Source of the DNA: Chryseobacterium indicum | GTDB taxonomy: Bacteria > Bacteroidota > Bacteroidia > Flavobacteriales > Weeksellaceae | Length of the DNA stretch: 64,000 bases | Direction of reading: 5' to 3' | Assembly: GCF_021504595.1 (NCBI RefSeq) | Contig: NZ_JACSGT010000001.1 | Location: 248,001 to 312,000 of the forward strand | In this document: one piece after another, positions 17,601 to 26,089 of the stretch | Position numbering within the stretch: position 1 is the first letter of the stretch | Layout: the number at the start of each line of letters is the position of its first letter | Translations under genes and position numbers: made by a program | Notes under the pieces: model-generated | Seen by the model: only the letters and a program-made list of their open reading frames with translations | Databases searched by the model: none | Told to the model about the DNA's origin: nothing

Positions 17601-20600
17601 ATGAAAAAAATATTAATCCCCATAGGAACACTCTTTTTATCAGGACTGGCTTACAGCCAGAATCAGGCAAGTTCCGCAGAAAACTATGTCTACAGCAAGA
17701 CCTACCTGGAAGCTGTTACCACAAGCAGTGCTACAGCGAAACAGACTGAAACCGTCCAGTATTTTGACGGTCTGGGAAGACCAAAGCAGGTGGTGAATGT
17801 AAAAGCCTCTCCGGGCGGAAAAGATGTCGTGACCTATATCGAATATGACGGTTTCGGAAGACAGGTGAAAGATTACCTTCCCATTCCCCAGCAGGGAACC
17901 CAGAACGGAGCGATCTATACTTCTCCCTTGAGCAACGCTACCCAGCCTGCCCTATATGGTGCTGAGAAAATCTATTCTGAAAAGATATTGGAAAACTCTC
18001 CTTTAGACCGTATTTTACAACAAAAGCAGGTAGGTAATGCATGGGATGGCAAACCTGTAAATTTCGGGTATGATGCCAATACCACTGCCGATGCCGTTAA
18101 AAAATATACTACGGTAACAACATGGGTAAACGGAGCCACAAATTCCGTCGTAAGCCAGTCGGTTAACTATGGAGCAGCACAGCTGTATAAAAATACGGTA
18201 ACGGATGAAGACGGGAATATCACTATAGAGTTTAAAAACGGAGAAGGACAGGTTGTGCTGGTTAGAAAAATGAACGGGGCACAAAGCGTAGATACGTACT
18301 ATGTGTACAATGAATACAACCAGCTTGCGTATGTGATTCCGCCGCTGGCTTCCGTTTCAGGGGCTGTGGATGATATTACCCTGAATAACCTCTGCTACCA
18401 GTATAAATATGACGGCAGAAACCGTTTGATTGAAAAAAAGCTTCCCGGCAAAGGATGGGAGTATATGCTCTTTGATAAGCAGGACAGGCAGGTAGGTTAT
18501 CAGGATGCAGGTTTAAGGGGGCAGAATAAATGGCTTTGTACAAAATATGACCAATATGGAAGAGTGGTTTATACCTGTATACTGACTTATGGTGAAAGCC
18601 GTGCTTTCTTCCAGAATATTCTGGATACCGAGGTCAACAATCCGTCCAATAATGAACAGAGAAGCGCAACGGGATTTAACAAATCAGGGATCCAGATTTA
18701 TTATACCACCGCAGCTTTTCCGGGATTGGGAGCCAATGACCCGATTCTTACAGTAAACTATTACGATACCTATCCTACAGGCACGCCTGCTATTCCTACC
18801 CAGATTTTGGGACAGGATGTTTTGTCTCAGGATGCTCAAAATTCATCTGTAAGCACAAAAAGTCTTCCTGTTGCTTCTTATGTGAAAAATATTGAGGATG
18901 ATAACTGGACAAAAAACTATACCTGGTATGATAAAAAAGGAAGGGCGATTGGAACCCACTCCATCAATCATTTGGGAGGATATACCAAAACGGAATCTTT
19001 ACTCGATTTTGCAGGGACTGTACAGAAAAACAACATTTATCATCTCAGAAAGCAGGGAGAAACCGGGGTGTTTGTAACGGAAAGGTTTGTCTATGACGGA
19101 CAAAACAGGCTGCTGCAGCATTATCACCAGGTAGATAACAAGCCCGAGGTTCTTTTGGCGGAAAACACGTACAATGAACTTTCCCAGCTTAGTAATAAAA
19201 AAGTAGGAAATAATCTGCAAAGCATAGATTACACCTACAATATCCGCGGGTGGATGACAGATATCAATAAAGACCAGATGGCGGTTCCTAATCTTGACGG
19301 AAAGCTGTTTGCCTATAAAATAAGATATAACGAAAGACTGGGGATCATAAATCCTGATCCTTCACTGTTTTCGGGAAAAGATGTAGAGGCAAAATATAAT
19401 GGCAATATTGCAGAAGTGGACTGGAGAACTGTAGAAAACATTGGAAATAATCCATCTACAACTCCCAAAAGATACAGTTATGCCTACGATAAGCTCAACA
19501 GACTGACCGCAGGATATTACCAGAATCCGCAAAACCCGGGAAGTAAAGAAAATACAGAATCCATAGATTATGACCTGAACGGGAATATTACCAATCTTTA
19601 CAGGACATCTGTAATAGAGTCTGGAAACACTCCTACCGTAATCGATAAGCTTGTATACACGTATGAAAATTCAAACAAAAGCAACAGGCTGGCAAAAATT
19701 ATTGATGATGCGCAAAATACAACAGGCTATGAAGGCGGAGGACAAACCATCGGTTATGATGCAAACGGAAATATGACATCCATTCCCGACAAAGCCACGA
19801 ACATACAGTATAATTACCTGAACCTGCCTTCTACGGTGAATATGCTGATGGGTTTCCCGTTTGACATGGAATACCTGTATAGAGCTGACGGAGTAAAGCT
19901 AAAGAAAAAAACCATCAATATAGTTACAGGATATTATACAACCACTACTACAATAAACAATTCTGATTATCTGGATGGGTTTCAGTATAACAACAAAACC
20001 TCTACAACTCAGGGTGGCGGCGGTCCCGTAGATCCTCCGATGGAAGCCATGATGATGATGGCTCCCCAAAGCAGGGCTATGGAGATGCAGGCATTTAGTC
20101 CTGATGAAGTCATAAATTTTGGACCTGTTGGTACACTTGACATCTTGAAAACTCCTGACCTAGAGTTTTTCCCAACCGCAGAAGGATTTTATGATTACAA
20201 AAAAGATCAGTATATTTACCAGTACAAAGATCATTTGGGAAATACGAGGGTAAGTTTCGGAAGAAACAGCGCAGGCGCTCTTGAAATTATAGATGTAAAT
20301 GATTATTACCCTTTTGGAATGAATCATTTGAAGAGTGGAAATTCTTTCTTTGGGGCGAGTTCGTATAAAAATTATAAATACAACGGAAAGGAACTGCAGG
20401 AATCTGGCATGTATGATTACGGAGCAAGGATGTATATGGCAGATATCGGACGCTGGGGCGTCGTAGATCCGCTCGCGGAGAAGTACAGAAGGCATTCTGT
20501 TTATAATTACGCTGTAAACAATCCTATTCGATTTATTGATCCGGATGGAAGAGATATTAGATTTGGTGATAATGTTTATTCATATCAAAAAGATCGGGAT

Positions 20601-21179
20601 TATAGTAAAATTGAAAATGACTTTGATAGAAATACTTATCAAGCATTGGACAAGTTATATTCTTCAGGTGCACTAAATGTTACTATTGGAGAGGGTAAAG
20701 AAGCTAGAACAGTTAATATGCTGGATGTATTGATTAATGATTCTAAAAATACAGTTACTATAAATGAACAAACTGAAAGTGGAAAATCTAACGAATTCAA
20801 TGCAAATGATAATTCAATTAATTTTAACCCATCGGAAGGAATATCATTTAGAAAAGATGCAACTAAATCTACATTAGAAGAGGGTAATAAAGGATATAAT
20901 AGTCCAACATCTAGATTAGGACATGAGCTAATTCATGGCTATAATAAATTTAATGATAAGCAATATGCAACTCGAAAGAAGGATGAATCAACAAAAGGAG
21001 ACAAATCAATGATCACACCAGATGGTAGAGATTTATCATTTAAAAATAAAGAAGAAGTTTATACAATTGGTATTGCAAATCAAATGAATGACAAATTAGG
21101 TGAAGATAAAAGAACAAACTATGGAGTTATTCCTTATACTGTAGAAAATGTTACATCAACAAAGAAAAAGACACCATGA
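17601..21179 (+). CDS. RHS-B1: DUF6443 RHS core with metallopeptidase-like toxin tip
   Basis: 1192 aa. Signal peptide ends at A-Y-S-Q (about residue 20). Residues about 35-160 are DUF6443 (ETVQYFDGLGRPKQVV, YIEYDGFGRQVKDYLP). YD repeats follow, then the RHS core from about 870 (YQYKDHLGNTRVSFGRN, YYPFGMNHL, YKYNGKELQESGMYDYGAR, DIGRWGVVDPLAE) ending in FIDPDG (to residue 983). The tip (984-1192) is AT-rich and has G-H-E-L-I-H (HExxH at 1108-1112) and a downstream NKEEVYTIG segment, the layout of M91/NleD-like peptidase effectors. The first 860 residues are almost identical to RHS-B2 at DNA level. The stop overlaps the ATG of the immunity gene. Toxin activity is inferred. Confidence 0.85.
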   Translation: MKKILIPIGTLFLSGLAYSQNQASSAENYVYSKTYLEAVTTSSATAKQTETVQYFDGLGRPKQVVNVKASPGGKDVVTYIEYDGFGRQVKDYLPIPQQGTQNGAIYTSPLSNATQPALYGAEKIYSEKILENSPLDRILQQKQVGNAWDGKPVNFGYDANTTADAVKKYTTVTTWVNGATNSVVSQSVNYGAAQLYKNTVTDEDGNITIEFKNGEGQVVLVRKMNGAQSVDTYYVYNEYNQLAYVIPPLASVSGAVDDITLNNLCYQYKYDGRNRLIEKKLPGKGWEYMLFDKQDRQVGYQDAGLRGQNKWLCTKYDQYGRVVYTCILTYGESRAFFQNILDTEVNNPSNNEQRSATGFNKSGIQIYYTTAAFPGLGANDPILTVNYYDTYPTGTPAIPTQILGQDVLSQDAQNSSVSTKSLPVASYVKNIEDDNWTKNYTWYDKKGRAIGTHSINHLGGYTKTESLLDFAGTVQKNNIYHLRKQGETGVFVTERFVYDGQNRLLQHYHQVDNKPEVLLAENTYNELSQLSNKKVGNNLQSIDYTYNIRGWMTDINKDQMAVPNLDGKLFAYKIRYNERLGIINPDPSLFSGKDVEAKYNGNIAEVDWRTVENIGNNPSTTPKRYSYAYDKLNRLTAGYYQNPQNPGSKENTESIDYDLNGNITNLYRTSVIESGNTPTVIDKLVYTYENSNKSNRLAKIIDDAQNTTGYEGGGQTIGYDANGNMTSIPDKATNIQYNYLNLPSTVNMLMGFPFDMEYLYRADGVKLKKKTINIVTGYYTTTTTINNSDYLDGFQYNNKTSTTQGGGGPVDPPMEAMMMMAPQSRAMEMQAFSPDEVINFGPVGTLDILKTPDLEFFPTAEGFYDYKKDQYIYQYKDHLGNTRVSFGRNSAGALEIIDVNDYYPFGMNHLKSGNSFFGASSYKNYKYNGKELQESGMYDYGARMYMADIGRWGVVDPLAEKYRRHSVYNYAVNNPIRFIDPDGRDIRFGDNVYSYQKDRDYSKIENDFDRNTYQALDKLYSSGALNVTIGEGKEARTVNMLDVLINDSKNTVTINEQTESGKSNEFNANDNSINFNPSEGISFRKDATKSTLEEGNKGYNSPTSRLGHELIHGYNKFNDKQYATRKKDESTKGDKSMITPDGRDLSFKNKEEVYTIGIANQMNDKLGEDKRTNYGVIPYTVENVTSTKKKTP

Positions 21180-21577
21180 TTAGATTTGCAGTTTACATAA
21201 TTATTTCACTACTTTTTTTATCCTGTAGTTCGAAATATCAGGTAACAATGTATCATTACAAAAGTTCCACAGGGGCTGATTCGCAAGTTCTTGCTTCTGA
21301 TTTAAAGGTCTTCTTTAAGAATGGAAATGATATACATTCGTTTTTAATAAATGATAAAAAAATAGGAAAACAACTTACTAAAATAAAAGAAAAAATTCAG
21401 TTAGTAAGGAATAATATTGAACCAGATGATAGTTATTATGAATATGCATTTGTATTTAAAAATGATACTGTATATACTGATTACAGATTAGAATTTTGGA
21501 GATATAAAAATTTAGGAACTACTTATAGATTAAATAGTACTATGGATGCAAAAATTAAAAATTTGGATAAAAATTAA
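21176..21577 (+). CDS. Candidate immunity lipoprotein for RHS-B1
   Basis: 133 aa. Lipobox L-F-L-S-C at about residues 13-17 after a hydrophobic stretch, so a lipoprotein. The ATG overlaps the toxin stop (ATGA), giving translational coupling, the typical place for a cognate immunity gene. Polar, Lys- and Asp-rich, no known family recognised. AT-rich like the toxin tip, unlike the RHS core. Immunity role is inferred from position. Confidence 0.65.
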   Translation: MIRFAVYIIISLLFLSCSSKYQVTMYHYKSSTGADSQVLASDLKVFFKNGNDIHSFLINDKKIGKQLTKIKEKIQLVRNNIEPDDSYYEYAFVFKNDTVYTDYRLEFWRYKNLGTTYRLNSTMDAKIKNLDKN

Positions 21578-21611
21578 TTGATTTAAATATCCGATGACGC
21601 GGATTTGTAAC

Positions 21612-21710
21612 CCAGATGGCTATAGAACAGGAAGTGCTGGTATATTTAAAGGAACTGCAGGTCTTCCTTTTTCTTGGGCAAAAACGAAAACTTGGGTAAG
21701 TGGAAAATAA
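21612..21710 (+). pseudogene. Detached RHS toxin tip fragment, copy 1
   Basis: In-frame remnant of 32 codons starting P-D-G-Y-R-T-G-S and ending T-W-V-S-G-K-stop. The initial P-D-G fits the DPDG junction that ends the RHS core, so this is the start and end of a (possibly very short or deleted) toxin tip without its core. It follows directly on the boundary element (CGCGGATTTGTAA) after immunity gene 1. A copy lies at 28450-28548 with an identical sequence. Confidence 0.6.
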
Positions 21711-21720
21711 AATTATTAAG

Positions 21721-22053
21721 ATGAATAATAGTACTAAAAATATTCTAATCCTTTTTGCTTTATTTATATCTGTAATTATTTTAATAATTTCCTTGACAAA
21801 AACGACAAAAGATAGTTTAACAGATTATCAGATGTTCGCGAAAGTTATTAATATTTATAGAGATAAAAATGAACATAATTTTTTATTTGTAAAATATTCA
21901 AATGGTGTAGTAGAATTGTTAGATTATCCATATAAAGTAGGTGATTCTATATCTAAAAAAAAAGGCGATTCGATAGAATATATTTTTAGAGGAAATAGAA
22001 TTATTCAAAATAATTTATTTGAGCAAGCTAGAAAGGAAAAGACACTTAGATAG
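21721..22053 (+). CDS. Orphan immunity-like membrane protein, copy 1
   Basis: 111 aa from the ATG at 21721; an in-frame GTG at 21700 would overlap the toxin fragment and is less likely. One N-terminal membrane helix (about residues 6-25, rich in Ile and Leu) then a polar domain. It lies 10 nt after the detached toxin tip. It is part of a 488-bp block repeated at 28450-28936 where the same gene is frameshifted. Likely an immunity protein anchored in the membrane; no family recognised. Confidence 0.55.
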   Translation: MNNSTKNILILFALFISVIILIISLTKTTKDSLTDYQMFAKVINIYRDKNEHNFLFVKYSNGVVELLDYPYKVGDSISKKKGDSIEYIFRGNRIIQNNLFEQARKEKTLR

Positions 22054-22065
22054 ATCTCACATGAT

Positions 22066-22132
22066 CTCGCGGATTTATAATCCGTGAGCAATAATAAAGA
22101 ACCCACCGCAATTGCGGTGGGTTTTGTGTTTT
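22066..22132 (+). terminator. Boundary element and terminator, copy 1
   Basis: The palindrome CGCGGATTTATAATCCGTG is followed after AGCAATAATAAAGA by the hairpin ACCCACCGCAATTGCGGTGGGT and a T-rich tail. The same arrangement occurs at 23714-23778 and 40973-41032, and truncated at 28904-28936. Confidence 0.8.
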
Positions 22133-22221
22133 AATAGTGCCCTCATTTTATTAAAGAGGCCTTAAAATTTTTAGCAGTGAGCATTATTTTTTATGTTAAT
22201 AAATTTTGCAAAAAGAATTGA

Positions 22222-23214
22222 TATATTTACCAGTACAAAGATCATTTGGGAGATACGAGGGTAAGTTTCGGAAGAAACAGCGCAGGCGCTCTTGAAATTA
22301 TAGATGTAAATGATTATTACCCTTTTGGAATGAATCATTTGAAGAGTGGGAATTCTTTCTTCGAAGCGGGTTCGTATAAAAATTACAAGTACAACGGGAA
22401 GGAACTTCAGGAATCCGGCATGTATGATTATGGCGCGAGATTTTATATGCCTGACATCGGACGTTGGGGTGTCGTTGATCCGCTCGCGGAAACTTCACGT
22501 CGTTGGTCTCCATATAATTATGCTTATAATAATCCTGCTTTTTTTATTGATCCTGACGGAATGTTGTCCGTAGGTTCTATCCAAGAAATGTGGGATAATA
22601 CTTCTAGTTCTAGTACATGGACTAATAACGGAGATGGTACCTTTGATGGTGGTGAAGATGATCCTAAAAAGAAAAATCCTAGAAAAGCAGGTTCTAAACC
22701 AGCTAATATGTCGGAAGAAGAGTCACTTAAAGAAATTGTGACAATCAATGGGAAAAAATATCATAAAAATACTACCGATAATATAAGTGTTGGTTTAAAT
22801 TGGCTAAATAGTTTAGTCGGAGGTGATGATGATTATTTTGTAGAGCACAAAGATTATGATTCTGCATTAGATAATCAACTTCATACGGGAGCAGAAGTTG
22901 GCTCTTATTTTATAGGAGGTATAGGAGGTAAGGCTGGAGTAAGAATTTTTACGGAAAAAATGTTCGTAAATAATTTGAAAAAAATAGGATTTAAAGAATT
23001 ACAAACCGTAGTTAAAAGCTATTCTGCAGAAATGAATGCTTTTTTTAAATCTGGAGGAAAAGAAATTGTTAGTAAAAAAGCTCTACAAGCATATAAAGAA
23101 TTAGCAACTAGAATAGTGAATGGAACAGGTGGTGCTCCCGCCGAAAAAGCTACTGAAACAGCAGTTAAAGTACAAGTTCAAAGACTCGAAATGATTAACA
23201 AAGCTTTAAAATAG
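22222..23214 (+). pseudogene. Promoterless RHS core fragment with toxin tip (cassette B)
   Basis: The sequence from 22222 matches the RHS core in frame (YIYQYKDHLGDTRVSFGRN to FIDPDG, about residues 1-113), then a distinct AT-rich tip of about 215 residues. An in-frame TGA stands directly before the homology block (22219-22221), there is no signal peptide and no proper start except a TTG at 22246, so it is a silent cassette. The tip has an acidic/Ser-rich spacer (SSSSTWTNNGDG), a middle with GSYFIGGIGGKAGVR and a Lys-rich C-terminus ending RIVNGTGGAPAEKATETAVK. I do not recognise its activity. It is followed 3 nt later by a SUKH immunity gene. Confidence 0.7.
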
Positions 23215-23217
23215 AAT

Positions 23218-23691
23218 ATGGATAGTAATGAACAGATAAGTTTGCTTAAGAAGCATTTCATAAATGAAGGGATATATGAGTTTACACCAGTTAATGAATT
23301 GAAAATAATTGAATTTGAAAATAATAATGATGTACTAATTCCTTCTGATCTAAAACAATATTTTACACTAATAAATGGAAGTGGCGATGTTCCATTAGAT
23401 AATTTGTATGAGTTTTATAATATTAAAAGATTCAATAAAATATTTGATGAATTTAAAGATTGGGAGGGAATACCAGACTATAGTCAATTGGATTATAAAA
23501 AATTCGATAATGTTTTTGTCTTTGGTAATTACGAATTTAATTTTTATTCTTTTGGAATAGAATTATTTAAATCACATAAATTTACAAACAGGGTTTTTAT
23601 TTTTTGTGGAGGAGAGTATAGAATCATTGCCGATAGTTTTTACTCTTTTATAGATGTTTATTTAAATCACCCCGATGAAATATTTATTTAA
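23218..23691 (+). CDS. SMI1/KNR4 (SUKH) family immunity protein
   Basis: 157 aa. It has the SUKH pattern: IPSDLKQYFTLINGSGD early (about residues 40-56), VFVFGNYEFNFYSFGIEL in the middle, and a C-terminal IADSFYSFIDVYLNHPDEIF helix. SUKH proteins are the best-known immunity family for polymorphic toxins. It lies 3 nt after the cassette-B toxin tip, so it is the probable cognate immunity protein. No signal peptide, so protection is cytoplasmic, suggesting a toxin acting in the cytoplasm. A terminator follows. Confidence 0.8.
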   Translation: MDSNEQISLLKKHFINEGIYEFTPVNELKIIEFENNNDVLIPSDLKQYFTLINGSGDVPLDNLYEFYNIKRFNKIFDEFKDWEGIPDYSQLDYKKFDNVFVFGNYEFNFYSFGIELFKSHKFTNRVFIFCGGEYRIIADSFYSFIDVYLNHPDEIFI

Positions 23692-23713
23692 TTGTAATAG
23701 CCAATACCCGATA

Positions 23714-23778
23714 ACGCGGATTTGTAATCCGTGAGCAACAATAAAGAACCCACCGCAAAGCGGTGGGTTTTGTGTTTT
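23714..23778 (+). terminator. Boundary element and terminator, copy 2
   Basis: CGCGGATTTGTAATCCGTG palindrome, then ACCCACCGC-AAA-GCGGTGGGT hairpin with T-rich tail. The sequence continues into TTATAGCGTAGC, where an IS is inserted. Confidence 0.85.
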
Positions 23779-23854
23779 ATAGCGTAGCTGTAAGTCTCCC
23801 CGAAGGTTGGACAGAATTATACCCTCATTTTGTTTTGTAAAACTATAAAATATT

Positions 23855-24751
23855 TCATTGCGGTGATGTTGGTGTTGAATGATTTTGTTGGAAAGGAGAA
23901 AACTCGGAGATGGAATTCTGTTTAGACGAGTTTTCCTTTTTCAACAAATATTGCATTGGAGAAAGATTCTGTAAACTTTCGTGTGGTCTTTTGTTATTAT
24001 AATGTTCCACCCATTCCGTGGTAATTTCTCGTACTTCTACTAAATTGTTGAAAATTCTGGCATCCAAAACTTCGGTGCGGTAGCTACGATTGAATCTCTC
24101 AATAAAAGCATTCTGTGTAGGTTTTCCAGGTTGAATATATCGGATTTCAATCCTATGCCTGTGGCACCAATTTGTGAAAACACTACTCGTAAACTCTGGA
24201 CCATTATCAGTTCGAATTGCTTTGGGTTTTCCTCTTTCTTTCACAATCCATTCCAACAAATCCGTCATATGAATCGCTCCGATGGAAAGCCCAATCTCAA
24301 TCCAAATTGATTCGCGGTTGTAATCATCAATGATATTCAATGTTCTAAATCTTCTCGAATTGAAAAGCGCATCACTCATAAAATCGATACTCCAAACTTC
24401 ATTGTAGTTTCTTGGAACTTCCAGATTTTTTCGTTCTCTCGAAGCCAATCTTCTCTTGCGTTTCCTTAAAAGATTCAATCCTAATTTTTTGTAAATACGA
24501 TACACTTTCTTGTGATTACAAGAAAAACCTTGATTCCTCAGACTATGAAATATTTTCTTGAATCCATAGCTAGGATGTTTCTCTGAAAGTTCATTCAGGC
24601 AACCAATGAGTTCTGTGTCTTCCTTTCTTTGGGGCTGATAATAATAACTGCTCCTTTCCAAATTAAGAGATTTACACGCCTGCCGGATGTTTATCGAATA
24701 TTCTGACACAAGGTAATTCACAACTTCTCGTTTCGTAGCAGGCTTTACCAC
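23855..24751 (-). CDS. IS3-family transposase OrfB (DDE integrase domain)
   Basis: 298 aa with an HTH_21-like N-terminus, the integrase core DDE residues in VWSIDFMSDAL, RTDNGPEF and NAFIERFNRS, and the usual HYNNKRPHESL end. It overlaps OrfA by 7 bp at an A6G slippery run (AAAAAAG), the standard site for -1 frameshifting that makes the OrfAB transposase. It appears full length and probably active. Confidence 0.92.
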   Translation of the reverse strand: MVKPATKREVVNYLVSEYSINIRQACKSLNLERSSYYYQPQRKEDTELIGCLNELSEKHPSYGFKKIFHSLRNQGFSCNHKKVYRIYKKLGLNLLRKRKRRLASRERKNLEVPRNYNEVWSIDFMSDALFNSRRFRTLNIIDDYNRESIWIEIGLSIGAIHMTDLLEWIVKERGKPKAIRTDNGPEFTSSVFTNWCHRHRIEIRYIQPGKPTQNAFIERFNRSYRTEVLDARIFNNLVEVREITTEWVEHYNNKRPHESLQNLSPMQYLLKKENSSKQNSISEFSPFQQNHSTPTSPQ

Positions 24752-25014
24752 TTTTTTGACAAAACGTCCTTCAATGCTTCATGTTCCAAGCTCAAATTGG
24801 CAAACATCTTCTTCAAACGATTGTTCTCAGATTCCAGTTCCTTGATTTTCTGTAGTTCTTTGGTAGAAGTTATCCCACCAAATTTCTTTTTCCAATCGTG
24901 TAAGGTTTGGTAGTGGAAACCGTATTTTCGAGACAATTCTCTTGCGGTCTGCCCTGATTCATACTCTTTCAAAATTGCCAAAATTTGGCTGTCTGTAAAT
25001 TTGCTCGTTCTCAT
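24745..25014 (-). CDS. IS3-family transposase OrfA (HTH protein)
   Basis: 89 aa, typical OrfA: HTH_Tnp_1 domain (SKFTDSQILAILKEYESG-type start, SRKYGFHYQTLHDWKKKFGG) and a C-terminal leucine-zipper helix (LESENNRLKKMFANLSLEHEAL) used for dimerisation. Frameshifts into OrfB at the A6G run near its 3' end. Confidence 0.9.
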   Translation of the reverse strand: MRTSKFTDSQILAILKEYESGQTARELSRKYGFHYQTLHDWKKKFGGITSTKELQKIKELESENNRLKKMFANLSLEHEALKDVLSKKW

Positions 25015-25080
25015 AGCCTAAAATTAATTGTTTTTTCTCGTTAATCTTAGGGTTATAAATTGTCCAGTTTTTTGGGAGAC

Positions 25081-25227
25081 TTACATAGCTGCGTTTTTGG
25101 CAAAAAAATCTTTAAACTTTTTATTGGTAAGCATTTTTTCCACGAGTCGGAAAATGGTTTGCTTGTCTTCCTCTTCGAGCTGTTGTACTAATCTGATCTG
25201 CTCTAGTTCCGTTTTATCTTCCAAAAT
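25081..25227 (-). pseudogene. C-terminal remnant of a small regulator-like gene, copy 1
   Basis: Encodes about 48 residues with LEDKTELEQIRLVQQ and DKQTIFRLVEKMLTNKKF, helical and charged, reminiscent of the C-terminal helices of some Bacteroidota XRE regulators (tentative). The IS has changed its last codons (ends A-A-M-stop) and RHS cassette C is fused to its other side at CTTCCAAAA|TTATCC. A second decayed copy lies at 41031-41252. The apparent N-terminal G-S-H-H-H-H in this frame is antisense to the RHS gene. Confidence 0.5.
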
Positions 25228-25228
25228 T

Positions 25229-26070
25229 ATCCGATGGAAGCCATGATGATGATGGCTCCCCAAAGCAGGGCTATGGAAATGCAGGCATTTAGTCCTGATG
25301 AAGTCATAAATTTTGGACCTGTTGGTACACTTGACATCGTAAAAACTCCTGACTTAGAGTTTTTCCCGACGGCAGAAGGATTGTATGATTACAAAAAAGA
25401 TCAGTATATTTACCAGTACAAAGATCATTTGGGAAATACAAGGGTAAGTTTCGGAAGAAACAGCGCAGGCGCTCTTGAAATTATAGATGTAAATGATTAT
25501 TATCCATTTGGTATGAATCATTTGAAGAGTGGAAATTCTTTCTTTGGGGCGAGTTCGTATAAAAATTATAAATATAACGGAAAGGAACTGCAGGAATCTG
25601 GCATGTATGATTACGGTGCAAGGTTTTATATGGCAGATATAGGACGTTGGGGCGTCGTTGATCCGATGGCGGAGAAAATGAGAAGATGGTCGCCTTATAC
25701 GTATGCATTTGATAATCCGATAAGGTTTATTGACCCTGATGGAAGACAAGGTAAAGACATAATTTATCTTATTCGTGATTCTCAAGGGAATGTTACAGAA
25801 CAATGGAAGTATTCTAACGGAAGTTTTCGACGTTGGGAAAATGGAAAGTTAGGCGCTAAATATGATGGAAGGACACATACAGGTAGTCCAACTCTATTTA
25901 AATTAGCGGTTGCTTATCGAAAAATTGAAAATTCAGGAAATAAAGAACTTCAAGGAATGTTACATACTTTAGAAAATAGTGATAAAACACATTGGATCGA
26001 AAGTGGGAATAGTGGAAGTAAGGTACTTCCAGATGGTAATGGAGCTGTATTAGTGGATATGCAAATAGAA
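25229..26070 (+). pseudogene. RHS core fragment with truncated toxin tip (cassette C)
   Basis: From the ATG at 25234 the frame matches RHS-B residues about 813 onward (MEAMMMMAPQSRAMEMQAFS...), through the core to FIDPDGRQ, then a new tip: GKDIIYLIRDSQGNVTEQW, TLFKLAVAYRKI and MLHTLENSDKTHWIE. The tip start resembles the pre-HExxH part of M91-like tips (weak). It is cut by the IS3 element; the last residues and the stop at 26080-26082 come from the IS end. No signal peptide, so not exported as it stands. Confidence 0.65.
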
Positions 26071-26089
26071 ATTCCAGTATAAGTTAAGC

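Larger units (their letters stand above)
23789..25085 (-). mobile_element. IS3-family insertion sequence (IS407/IS51-like)
   Basis: About 1.3 kb with imperfect terminal inverted repeats beginning TGTAAGTCTCCC at both ends (the 3' end reads GGGAGACTTACA). It is flanked by a direct repeat TAGC; the empty site is preserved at 41034-41045 (GCGTAGCTGCG), so the 4-bp target duplication is seen directly. 4-bp duplications are usual for the IS407 group. Both transposase frames look intact. Confidence 0.88.

Noticed and set aside
25200..25263. Minus-strand frame beginning M-G-S-H-H-H-H, like a vector His-tag
   Set aside because: It is antisense to the Met-rich run (GCCATGATGATGATGGCT) of the RHS fragment and continues into a gene remnant; no vector sequence is present.
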